Assembly: GCF_905373215.1 (NCBI RefSeq)
Contig: NZ_CAJPRT010000001.1
Span: 124,001 to 188,000 of the forward strand
Source: an uncultured Campylobacter sp.
Lineage (GTDB): Bacteria > Campylobacterota > Campylobacteria > Campylobacterales > Campylobacteraceae
Direction of reading: 5' to 3'
Length of the DNA stretch: 64,000 bases
The notes under the pieces are model-generated. The model saw only the letters and a program-made list of their open reading frames with translations. It ran no database searches and was not told where the DNA came from. Shown piece by piece: positions 26,934 through 34,552 of the stretch (position 1 is its first letter; each line of letters begins with the position of its first letter). Position numbers and translations under genes: made by a program.

Positions 26934-28503
26934 AAATGAGATAAGGGAAATTCTAAAATCGAGATTTGCGAACGATCGGCATACTAAAATTTCTGAAATT
27001 CCCTTACCCTGCGAGCTGAAGGATACCTATAAGGCGGCTTTGCGCATAAAAACTGCCATCGAAGAAAACCAGCGCATAGCCGTAGTCGGCGATTACGACG
27101 TCGACGGTATCGTAAGCACCGTCATAATGAGCGATTTTTTCAATCAAATAGGCGCGGAGTACGTCATTAAGATCCCAAACCGCTTCACCGACGGATACGG
27201 GCTAAACAGCGAGATTATAGAAGAGCTTGAGGATGTGGATCTCATCATCACCGTAGATAACGGCACCTCCGCGACGGAAGCTGCCGAAATTTGCGCCCAA
27301 AAAGGGATCGATCTCATCATCACCGATCATCACATGCCCCCGCCCGTACTGCCGAGAGCTTACGCGATAATCAATCCGAAGCAGCCTGACTGCACCTTCC
27401 CAAATATCGAAATTTGCGGCGCTCAGGTAGCGTGGTATCTCGTAGGCGCGCTAAAAGAAACCCTCGGCGTGAACTACGATATGGCAAGCTCGATGGATAT
27501 CCTCATCATCGCCATAATCGCCGATATGATGGAGCTACGCGACATGAACCGCGCGCTGTTACGCTTCGGCATCAAGCGGCTAAATAGCTCGAACCGCGCC
27601 TGCTTCAAGGCGATTAAGGAGCATTATTTTAAAAAGCACTTCGAATTCGACGATATCAGCTACACGATCGCGCCGCTAATCAACTGCACGGGGCGGATGG
27701 ACGATGCGACGATGTCGTATAACTTCCTATGCGCCAAAAATATCAGAGAGGCAAACCACTACCTAGAGACGATAAATTCCATCAACAACTCGCGCAAAGA
27801 GGAGGAAAAAAACCTCTACGACGAGATCGCAAAAAGCGTCGATCCGAGCGACAACGTCATCGTCGTGTGGGGTCCGCAGTGGCACGAAGGCATCATCGGC
27901 ATCGTCGCAAGCCGCCTAAGCAAGACCTACAAAAAGCCCGCGATCGTCTTTAGCGTAAGCGACTCGCGCGCTAAAGGAAGCGCGCGTAGCATCGGTAAAT
28001 TCGACATTTTAGAACTGATCTCCTCGCAAAGCGAAATTTTAACGACCTTCGGCGGACACAAGGGCGCTGCGGGCGTGGGGATCGATCCTGCGCTGCTTCA
28101 GGAGTTTAAGCGGCGCGTAAATGAGCGCATTACGCCTAAAGATCTGAGCGATTTTAGCGCGCAAGACGATCTGCTGGGCGAGCTGGACGCGTCGCAGATA
28201 GACTTCGAGCTGCTTGAAATTTTAGAATTTTACGAGCCCTACGGGCAGAAAAATCCGCGCCCGCTCTTTTGCATCAAAGGCGCGCGCACCCGCAATATCA
28301 GAGAGATCGGCAAGGAGGGCAAGCATATCAAAATGGCGCTTGATAAAAACGGCAGCAGCGTCGAGGCGCTGTTTTTCAACTACGACTTTTTGCCGCGCGC
28401 GGGCGAGCGGGTGGATGCGATCTTTACGATTAGCAAAAATAACTTCCGCGGCACGATCACGCCAGAGCTCATCATCAAGGAGTTAACTCCGAGCGAGAGC
28501 TAA
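26923..28503 (+). CDS. recJ: single-stranded-DNA-specific exonuclease RecJ
   Basis: 526 residues. The DHH motifs are clear: VVGDYDVDGIV (about 45-55), TVDNGTSA, and TDHHMPPP. The DHHA1 domain has GGHKGAAGVGI (near 375), followed by an OB-like C-terminal domain. The enzyme degrades single-stranded DNA 5' to 3' in recombination and mismatch repair. It overlaps pyrG by 11 bp. Confidence 0.95.
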   Translation: MLGKNEIREILKSRFANDRHTKISEIPLPCELKDTYKAALRIKTAIEENQRIAVVGDYDVDGIVSTVIMSDFFNQIGAEYVIKIPNRFTDGYGLNSEIIEELEDVDLIITVDNGTSATEAAEICAQKGIDLIITDHHMPPPVLPRAYAIINPKQPDCTFPNIEICGAQVAWYLVGALKETLGVNYDMASSMDILIIAIIADMMELRDMNRALLRFGIKRLNSSNRACFKAIKEHYFKKHFEFDDISYTIAPLINCTGRMDDATMSYNFLCAKNIREANHYLETINSINNSRKEEEKNLYDEIAKSVDPSDNVIVVWGPQWHEGIIGIVASRLSKTYKKPAIVFSVSDSRAKGSARSIGKFDILELISSQSEILTTFGGHKGAAGVGIDPALLQEFKRRVNERITPKDLSDFSAQDDLLGELDASQIDFELLEILEFYEPYGQKNPRPLFCIKGARTRNIREIGKEGKHIKMALDKNGSSVEALFFNYDFLPRAGERVDAIFTISKNNFRGTITPELIIKELTPSES

Positions 28504-29075
28504 ATTTTAAAATTTAGGCCTGCTTGGCGTGCATTTCGCGCCGGACACGGCCTTTAAATTTAACGCACGATCTGTGCATTCAAGCGCGCAGTTTTCGGGC
28601 TCAGCTCAGTTTGCGCACTCGGTGGATTTGCCCTACTACAACGTCCATCTGCTCTACTTGCCCGATATGCATTGCACGCCTGGCGCATTACCATACTACA
28701 GCGCCTATCTGCTCGACTAGCTTAGCGCACATTTGCATGCTCTATGCATATTAAGTGCTCGGCGTGGCTTTGAAATTTAATGCGCGAGCTATGGATTTGA
28801 CTTGCGATGCGAGCTCAAGCGTGCGATTTCGGGGCTAGACACAGCGCACAAACGCGATGCGTTATTTTCAGCTCCCGCACGGTTTGCAAAACAGACGAAA
28901 TTTTTGGGTGCTGTAAAAGTAAAATTTAAACGTTTCTAAATTTTAAAATTTTGCGAGGGCGAGCGGGAGCAGTCTGAAACAGGCAGAATAGCCCTGCGAA
29001 TGGAATTCGGATAAAATTTTATGAAGCGGCGAGCGGGCTAAATTTTAAAATTTGACCCGCCCTTAAACTTATAGG
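28504..29075. other. gene-free segment with degenerate repeats after recJ
   Basis: No frame here has convincing coding character. The DNA repeats short strings such as GCGCAC, CAGTTT and GCTCGAC in a degenerate way, like the expanded DNA within the NnrS gene 3 kb downstream. AAATTTTAAAATTT-type palindromes occur at both ends (about 28503 and 29040). Confidence 0.5.
28634..28718. repeat. imperfect 25-bp direct repeat, 60-bp spacing
   Basis: TACTACAACGTCCATCTGCT (then CTACT, 28634-28658) is repeated as TACTACAGCGCCTATCTGCT (then CGACT, 28694-28718) with four or so mismatches. The 60-bp period suggests an old tandem duplication. Confidence 0.7.
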
Positions 29076-29405
29076 CTAAAAAACCACCGCCAAAAACCAC
29101 TTAAACGGCACCGGAGCAAAGATCGCGTGCGGCAAGCCCGCAGGCATGACGATGCTTTGTCCCGCTTTTACGCGGTGCTTCTGCCCGTCGATCGTGAAAT
29201 CGCCCTCCCCCTCAAGCACGTAAACGAACGCGTCGCCGTCGGATTTGTGCGAGCTGATCTCCTCGCCGCCGTCGAAGGCGAAAAGCGTCATATTCAGCGC
29301 AGGATTTTGCGCGAGGGTGCGCGAAATCACCTTATGAGGGGACACTTCGACTAGCGAAGCAAGCTCTACGGCCTTGGCGGCGTCGATATTTTTGATGTGT
29401 TGCAT
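29076..29405 (-). CDS. small cupin-domain protein
   Basis: 109 residues, a single cupin. The two motifs are EISSHKSDGDAFVYVLEGEG (about 51-70) and AGQSIVMPAGLPHA (about 82-95). The His/Glu metal set is complete enough for metal binding (His54, Glu66-68 region, His94). It starts at ATG after AAGGAG. It lies 66 nt after NnrS on the same strand and may be the last gene of that operon. Small cupins of this type often carry an unknown metal-dependent or sensing role. Confidence 0.85.
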   Translation of the reverse strand: MQHIKNIDAAKAVELASLVEVSPHKVISRTLAQNPALNMTLFAFDGGEEISSHKSDGDAFVYVLEGEGDFTIDGQKHRVKAGQSIVMPAGLPHAIFAPVPFKWFLAVVF

Positions 29406-29471
29406 AAGCTCTCCTTGAAATGAAATTTGATCGATTTTAGCTAAAATTTAGCAAGCCCGCTTTGACGATCA

Positions 29472-31751
29472 TCAATCCGGATCCGCACTGAAAGGATTTT
29501 TCAGAAAGATCGGAACGAAGCTTATCAGATATAGCGCGACCGCGGCTATGAAAAGCGCCGAGGGGATCATCACGTACAAAACAAAGCTCTCGCCCGCAAA
29601 AACGGCTCTTAAAGCCCCCGCGAGTAGAGCCAAAACGAGCGCCGCGCGGCTTAGGCGCGGGAAGTTTAACGGCGAAATTCCGCTGTGGCGCTGGCCTGCG
29701 ATCATTCCTACGAAAAGTATCGCTCCGTAGATATAGCAGATCGCGATGACATGTAGCGGCGCGGCAGAGTACTCCCCGCGGATCAGCGCCGCGCCCAGCC
29801 ACAGGTATCCCGCCGCGCACGCAGCCTGCAACGCGTAGTAAAACGCCATATAGTGGCGGCTTAGAATTTCGGCGTAGTGTAGCTCGCGAAGCTTCGCCAA
29901 AAATAAAAACCCTATGCCAAGCGCGATAAATCCGCATGCCGCCTCGCTTAAAAATGGGCTCGCGAGCGCCAAAGCGAAAGCAAGAAAAGCGGCTAAATTT
30001 TTGTAGATAAAATTTGGAATAAAAACGGCGTCGCTTAGCCCCGCCTCTCTTAGCGCTTCGTTGCCGATGACAACGCTTATGCGGTAGCTTATGACGACGA
30101 TTGCCGCGACGTTGATATGCACGAAGCTAAGCAAAAACTTCTCATCCCCGCTCGCGCCGTAGGCCGCAGAGCAGGCGCAAAACGCCGCTAAGACAGCTAA
30201 GATGCTAAAATTATTCGAGTTTTTATCCAGCCACAAAAGCCGCGCCGCAAAGATGAAAAATACCGCCCAAAACAGCGCCACAATCGCCGCTGCGAGCCGT
30301 AAATTTAAAAAGCTCGCGATAAAAGCCGCGATCAGGCAGGCGGCAAAGGCGAGCGAAACGGGCTTTAGCGAACCATCGAAGTTCGTCCAATCGGGCAGCG
30401 CGGTAAGCAAAAACGCCGCGTAGATGCACGAAGGCGCCAAAAACAGAAAGTAAAACTTATGAGCACCGACATAATCGATCGCCAGCGCGTCCGGCGCCAA
30501 AAAGCTAAGCGCGCCCAGCGCCGCAAAAAAGCAGGCGCAAAGAACGAAGGCGCGCATCGGATGGGAGAAAAAATTTCTCGCGCGCTCATCTTTAAATTTA
30601 GGCGCGTAAAAACCCGGCTCTTGCTGCTGCGCCCCGCACGGCTCCAGATTTTTGAGCTCCTGCGACAAAACGGGCTCGATTTGGTTTTGCGTGGAATTAG
30701 CTTTGGAATTCCGATCGGAATTTTTAGTGCTTTGCGAGAAGTTTTGAACAGAATTTGGCTCGGCGCGGCTTTGCGCGGAGGTGGGTTTGGAATTTTGACT
30801 TTGATCGGAATTCTTGGCGCTTTGTAAGAGGTTTAGCGGGAAATTTTGCTCGTAATTTTTGACGCTCTGCGAGGAGCCTAGCTCGGAATTTGGCTCGGCG
30901 CTTCTACCGTTTTGCGAGGAACCCTGCGCGAGGTTTTGATCTTTGAAGCTTTGCGCAGGCTCGGTTTCCGAATTGCGAGCTGGATTTTTAAAATTTCTCG
31001 TAAAATTTGAAGCGGAAATTTTGAAATTTCGCGTAGAAATTCCGCCTGAATTTTTAAAATAATCTGCGCCAAATCCACAACGCAGACGGGCGTCTGGGTT
31101 CGCACCAAATCTGCAATGCGGGCAGGCGGTACGAGCAGGGCGGTCGGATACGCTTTGCAAACGGACGCTCGTACTAGACCGCAAGCGAACATTCGCGCTA
31201 GAGTCGCAGCGTGAGCGGGTATCTCGGTTTGCGTCAACGCGCCGTAAGCCGGCGCTCGCACTAGAGCCGCAGTATGTATCGCTACTAAATTTCGACGAAT
31301 TTTGCGCTGCAAAATCGCAGTGCGCTGCGCCGTTCAAGAGCACGCTTACGATATAATCGCAGTTCACGCGGCTGTGCAGTTCGTATTTCGGTATGGCAAA
31401 ACCACGGCGCTCGATGTCCTGCGAAAGGCTATATCCGCTTGCGCTAAGATCGCAGCATCCGATGTCCCGAAAGGGCCTATCTATGCAAGCAACGAAATCA
31501 TAACATTTAGCATCTCGCAAGAGCCTGTGTTCACACACTCCGATATCGCGATATTTAGTACTTTGTAAAAACCCATGCCTGCGTGCGCCTAAATCGCAGT
31601 ATTCGGCGCTCCGCAATAGTCCATGTCCGTACGCGCCCGGATCGCGATGCGCGCCAAAGTCCCGCTTGCTCGCGCCTAGGCCGCAACGCAAGTTTAAATT
31701 TCGTGCTGAACCTCCCTGCTTGTGCGCACTAAAGATAAAATTTCTACTCAT
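29472..31751 (-). CDS. NnrS-family haem/copper membrane protein with ~390-residue repetitive N-terminal extension
   Basis: 759 residues against about 380-400 usual for NnrS. The NnrS part starts near residue 394 (FFSHPMRAF) and has about 12 TM helices, with LAPSCIYAAFLLTALPDW matching the family core. NnrS proteins protect against nitrosative stress. Residues 1-390 are unrelated and hydrophilic: residues 44-123 are five degenerate 16-residue tandem repeats, 160-230 are Arg/Cys/Ser-rich, and 240-375 are Asn/Ser/Gln-rich. The start overlaps the ATPase stop by 8 bp, so the extension is probably translated. The cytoplasmic extension must be tolerated or functional. Confidence 0.8.
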   Translation of the reverse strand: MSRNFIFSAHKQGGSARNLNLRCGLGASKRDFGAHRDPGAYGHGLLRSAEYCDLGARRHGFLQSTKYRDIGVCEHRLLRDAKCYDFVACIDRPFRDIGCCDLSASGYSLSQDIERRGFAIPKYELHSRVNCDYIVSVLLNGAAHCDFAAQNSSKFSSDTYCGSSASAGLRRVDANRDTRSRCDSSANVRLRSSTSVRLQSVSDRPARTACPHCRFGANPDARLRCGFGADYFKNSGGISTRNFKISASNFTRNFKNPARNSETEPAQSFKDQNLAQGSSQNGRSAEPNSELGSSQSVKNYEQNFPLNLLQSAKNSDQSQNSKPTSAQSRAEPNSVQNFSQSTKNSDRNSKANSTQNQIEPVLSQELKNLEPCGAQQQEPGFYAPKFKDERARNFFSHPMRAFVLCACFFAALGALSFLAPDALAIDYVGAHKFYFLFLAPSCIYAAFLLTALPDWTNFDGSLKPVSLAFAACLIAAFIASFLNLRLAAAIVALFWAVFFIFAARLLWLDKNSNNFSILAVLAAFCACSAAYGASGDEKFLLSFVHINVAAIVVISYRISVVIGNEALREAGLSDAVFIPNFIYKNLAAFLAFALALASPFLSEAACGFIALGIGFLFLAKLRELHYAEILSRHYMAFYYALQAACAAGYLWLGAALIRGEYSAAPLHVIAICYIYGAILFVGMIAGQRHSGISPLNFPRLSRAALVLALLAGALRAVFAGESFVLYVMIPSALFIAAVALYLISFVPIFLKNPFSADPD
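31383..31622 (-). repeat. five degenerate 48-bp tandem repeats inside the NnrS gene
   Basis: The encoded units are GLLRSAEYCDLGARRH, GFLQSTKYRDIGVCEH, RLLRDAKCYDFVACID, RPFRDIGCCDLSASGY and SLSQDIERRGFAIPKY (residues 44-123). The period of exactly 16 codons keeps the frame. Divergence between units shows they are old. Confidence 0.75.
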
Positions 31752-32436
31752 AATAGCTCACTCCCCCAAACTGCTCGCTTACCACGCGCTCTTCGTACCG
31801 CTCGTCGCGCGCGCTTAGCGGCTCATCTAGGCTCACGACGCGCCTAAGCCCCATTCCTTTGGGCTCAAGCTCGATGATCTCGTGGCTTAGACGTGCGGCT
31901 TCGAAGCGGTCGTGGGTCACCAAAAGGCAGGCAAGCCCCTCATGCTCGATCTTTGAGACTAAAATTTCGATCAGCACGCCGCGCAGATCGCGATCGAGCC
32001 CTACAAACGGCTCATCAAGCAGCGCCAGATCGCATCCGCTAAGGATAGTTCGCAAAAACGCCGTGCGCTTTTGCATGCCGCCGCTTAGCTCGCGCGGGAA
32101 TTTATTCAGATCACTCGGGCTTAGCCCGATCTTTGCGGCAAGAGCGCAAATTTCGCTCGCGCCCGCGGGACTAAAAATTTCGATATTTTTAAGCGCCGTG
32201 AGGTTCGGTAGCAGGCGGTTTTCTTGAAACAAAAAGCTGATTTTCTTAAAGTCGTTTTCGATCTGCCCGCTTTTTTTATCCTCCAGCCCGCAGACCAGCC
32301 GTAAAAGCGAGGTCTTGCCGCAGCCGCTGGGGCCAAAGAGCGTCTTTACTTCGCCTGCGCGCAGCTGCAATGAAAAATCGGAAATTATAACGTCGCGCAG
32401 AATTTCGTAGCGCAGATTTGAAATTTTTAGCATCAT
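31744..32436 (-). CDS. ABC transporter ATPase (NitT/TauT/SsuB type)
   Basis: 230 residues from the ATGATG at 32436/32433 that overlaps the permease stop; the longer frame to 32517 lies inside the permease gene. Walker A is GPSGCGKTS, the signature is LSGGMQKR, Walker B is LALLDEPF, and the H-loop is VTHD. It powers import with the permease and Tat-type binding protein upstream. The stop overlaps the NnrS start by 8 bp. Confidence 0.9.
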   Translation of the reverse strand: MMLKISNLRYEILRDVIISDFSLQLRAGEVKTLFGPSGCGKTSLLRLVCGLEDKKSGQIENDFKKISFLFQENRLLPNLTALKNIEIFSPAGASEICALAAKIGLSPSDLNKFPRELSGGMQKRTAFLRTILSGCDLALLDEPFVGLDRDLRGVLIEILVSKIEHEGLACLLVTHDRFEAARLSHEIIELEPKGMGLRRVVSLDEPLSARDERYEERVVSEQFGGVSYYE

Positions 32437-33230
32437 CTGCTCCAAGGCATCAGTAAAATTTGAAGCGGCTTGGTCACGAGATAATCGAAAAGCGCCGTAA
32501 AGGCTATGACCAGGCACACATATGCCATAACCTCGACCGTATCGATATTGACGCGTGCTTCGGCGATCTTGGCGCCGATGCCGTCGTTCGCGCCCAAAAG
32601 CTCCGCCATTACAAGCACCTTCGCGCCGTTGCTGACCGCAACGTAGATCGCGGGGAGCAGCCGCTCGATTAGATGCGGCGCGTAGAGGTAGCGCAGTTTT
32701 TTTAAAATTGAGCTTTTGTAGCTGTCGAAAAGCTCGGTGTATTCGGTGCTCACGCTAGCCATCGCCTGCGCCGCGGACGCAAAAGTCATCGGCGCGACGA
32801 CGGTAACGACGGTAAAAAGCACGCTTGTATCGCCGAAATGAAACCAAAATATCGCAAGCACGATCCAAACGATGGGCGGCGTCGAGAGAAGCACGGTAAT
32901 TAGCGGGTTTAAAAAGGCTCGCAGGCTTTTGAAATACCCCGCCGCAAGCCCGCTGCAAATCCCAGCAAAAAGCGCTAGGAAGGTGCCCACAAGCGCACGT
33001 TTAAGCGACAGAGCTAGATCGTTTGCGGCGAAATTTTTTAAAATTTCGCACGCCTTAGAAAAAACCGCCGCAGGCTGGGGAAGAATAAGCGGCCCATAGG
33101 CCTCGCTCGCTACCTGCCAGACGGCTATGAAAAAGCACACCGCCCCTAGGCTCGCAAAGCCGCCCCACAGATAGTCTATGACGTAAAACGCGGGGTTTTG
33201 AGCTTTGCGAATTTTATCGATTTTTAGCAT
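32433..33230 (-). CDS. ABC transporter permease (NitT/TauT/SsuC type)
   Basis: 265 residues with about six TM helices. The EAA-like cytoplasmic loop is near IERLLPAIYVAVSNGAKVLV (about 190-210). It overlaps the binding-protein gene (7 bp) and the ATPase gene. The family takes up nitrate, sulfonates, taurine or thiamine precursors, and the substrate here is not shown by sequence. Confidence 0.9.
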   Translation of the reverse strand: MLKIDKIRKAQNPAFYVIDYLWGGFASLGAVCFFIAVWQVASEAYGPLILPQPAAVFSKACEILKNFAANDLALSLKRALVGTFLALFAGICSGLAAGYFKSLRAFLNPLITVLLSTPPIVWIVLAIFWFHFGDTSVLFTVVTVVAPMTFASAAQAMASVSTEYTELFDSYKSSILKKLRYLYAPHLIERLLPAIYVAVSNGAKVLVMAELLGANDGIGAKIAEARVNIDTVEVMAYVCLVIAFTALFDYLVTKPLQILLMPWSR

Positions 33231-34183
33231 AGAAAAAATTCGTCCTTAGGCATCGCGCCGCCGAGGAGCTTAGGGTTAAATTCCATCAAAATTTCATAAA
33301 ATTTCAAAAGCTCGTCCTTGATCTCGCTAGGCTTTTTGACGCATAAATTCGACGTATCGATGCTCATAAATATCGCAGGCGGCGGCGCGGGAAAGAAATT
33401 CGTCCCGATCGCCGCGGCGCTTTGTTTGTTTGCTTTGATCCACGCAAGCGCGTCTGCCAAATCGGCGTTTAAAATTTCAAAATCCGCCTTTTTCGCGACG
33501 TAAAAATCTGTATCTGCGATGATGCCCGCTTGCGGGATTATGGGCTTTACCGAAAACGCCTGCGCCCACATATCGCTTAAATTTGCTCCTCGTTGCACGG
33601 CGATGCCCGATACTTTGCCCTTTAAGATCATGGCGCTTGCTAGCGGCTCGACCGTGATCGCGATGTCGTAGTCCTTAGCCAAAAACAGCTGCGCGCTCTC
33701 TGCGGGGCTAGCCGTGTAGTCGATATTCAGCCCGCTAATGCCCTGCTTTTTCGCTATCGCTCGAACGATGATGTCTAGCATATCGTTTTTAAAAGGCATT
33801 ACGATCTTTTTGCCCTTCAGCTGCGCAAATTCCGTTATCTTATCGCCCTTGCTCATCACGAAATTTAGCCCCTCGGTGAGGATATTTACCATACCGATCT
33901 TGCGCCCCTGATTTGCGAGGTTCACCCCCACGTTACTAGGGCTCATCATAACCTTATACTCGCCGCTTGCCACGCCCGCGCGCAGCTGATCGGGATCGCG
34001 CCAAAGCTCAAGCTTCGCGTCGTATTTTTTGCCGATCTGCCCCTGCATGCACGCAACGCCGATGATGAGGCTAGGCATCGCAGGCGCGCCGTAAATAGTA
34101 AAAGTCTCCTTTGCAAAAAGAGGGCTAGCAAGCCCGCTAGCCGCCAACGCAGACGTTAGTTTTAAGAAATTTCTTCTTTGCAT
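33224..34183 (-). CDS. Tat-type substrate-binding protein of the NnrS-linked ABC transporter
   Basis: 319 residues. MQRRNFLKLTSALAASGLA is a twin-arginine signal with cleavage near LFAKE. The mature part has the two-lobed periplasmic binding pattern of NMT1/SsuA-like proteins (LKGKKIVMPF, AITVEPLAS). It is the first gene of the operon. Export by Tat suggests cofactor or ligand loading before export. The link to NnrS suggests a nitrogen-oxide or metal context, which is inference. Confidence 0.85.
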   Translation of the reverse strand: MQRRNFLKLTSALAASGLASPLFAKETFTIYGAPAMPSLIIGVACMQGQIGKKYDAKLELWRDPDQLRAGVASGEYKVMMSPSNVGVNLANQGRKIGMVNILTEGLNFVMSKGDKITEFAQLKGKKIVMPFKNDMLDIIVRAIAKKQGISGLNIDYTASPAESAQLFLAKDYDIAITVEPLASAMILKGKVSGIAVQRGANLSDMWAQAFSVKPIIPQAGIIADTDFYVAKKADFEILNADLADALAWIKANKQSAAAIGTNFFPAPPPAIFMSIDTSNLCVKKPSEIKDELLKFYEILMEFNPKLLGGAMPKDEFFLC

Positions 34184-34217
34184 CTTCTCCTCTTTTCATT
34201 CCTGCCAAACGGCAAGA

Positions 34218-34248
34218 TTTTGATAATCGATGTGCAATTATATCAAAA
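34218..34248 (-). promoter_or_regulatory. promoter region with inverted repeat upstream of the ABC-NnrS operon
   Basis: On the minus strand TATAAT reads at 34242-34237, 54 nt before the first gene. It lies between the arms of a perfect 8-bp inverted repeat, TTTTGATA (34218-34225) and TATCAAAA (34241-34248). A repressor or FNR-like factor could bind here, since TTGAT...ATCAA is close to the FNR/CRP half-site pattern with a wider spacing. Confidence 0.45.
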
Positions 34249-34376
34249 ACAGGAGTGATTCGGTTTGATTAAGCTCAATAGTCCCACTTTAAATTTTAAT
34301 GCGCTAAAATTTGAAACGTCCCGCAGCGATAAAATTTTATGCTAAAATGGCGCAAATTTCAATCCAAGGACATAAA

Positions 34377-34454
34377 ATGAGAAGCGACATCATCAAAAAA
34401 GGCTATACGCGCGCGCCGCACTCCGCTCGTTAGTAAGAGCAACTGAGCTAAAAT
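34377..34454 (+). pseudogene. ilvD: duplicated 5' fragment of ilvD left of the R-M operon
   Basis: AAGGACATAAAATGAGAAGCG gives the original-looking ribosome site and ATG of ilvD. Bases 34378-34421 are identical to 40480-40523 (44 nt), then similarity fades over about 30 nt (TAGTAAGAGCAACTGAGCTAAA against GCTAAGAGCGACCGGACTAAA) and a stop interrupts. The fragment encodes only MRSDIIKKGYTRAPH. It marks where the restriction-modification DNA entered. Confidence 0.9.
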
Positions 34455-34526
34455 AGTGTTACATTCTGCTTGACAACAACTGTTTCAAAACTAGGTATTT
34501 AAAGCTATCCGTAATTTAAAAATAGT

Positions 34527-34532
34527 TATAAT
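34527..34532 (+). promoter_or_regulatory. -10 box of the type III R-M operon
   Basis: TATAAT lies 21 nt before the mod ATG at 34553, leaving a very short leader with an AAAGG ribosome site. The low-GC spacer 34455-34546 otherwise shows nothing. Confidence 0.5.
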
Positions 34533-34552
34533 TCAATTAAAAAGGCTTGTAT

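Noticed and set aside
28524..28754. frames of 76 and 63 codons after recJ
   Set aside because: They arise from the repeated spacer DNA and lack ribosome sites; the Tyr/Leu/Cys pattern only reflects the repeats.
32437..32517. N-terminal extension of the ABC ATPase
   Set aside because: It is read from the permease coding region. The ATGATG that overlaps the permease stop is the likely start.
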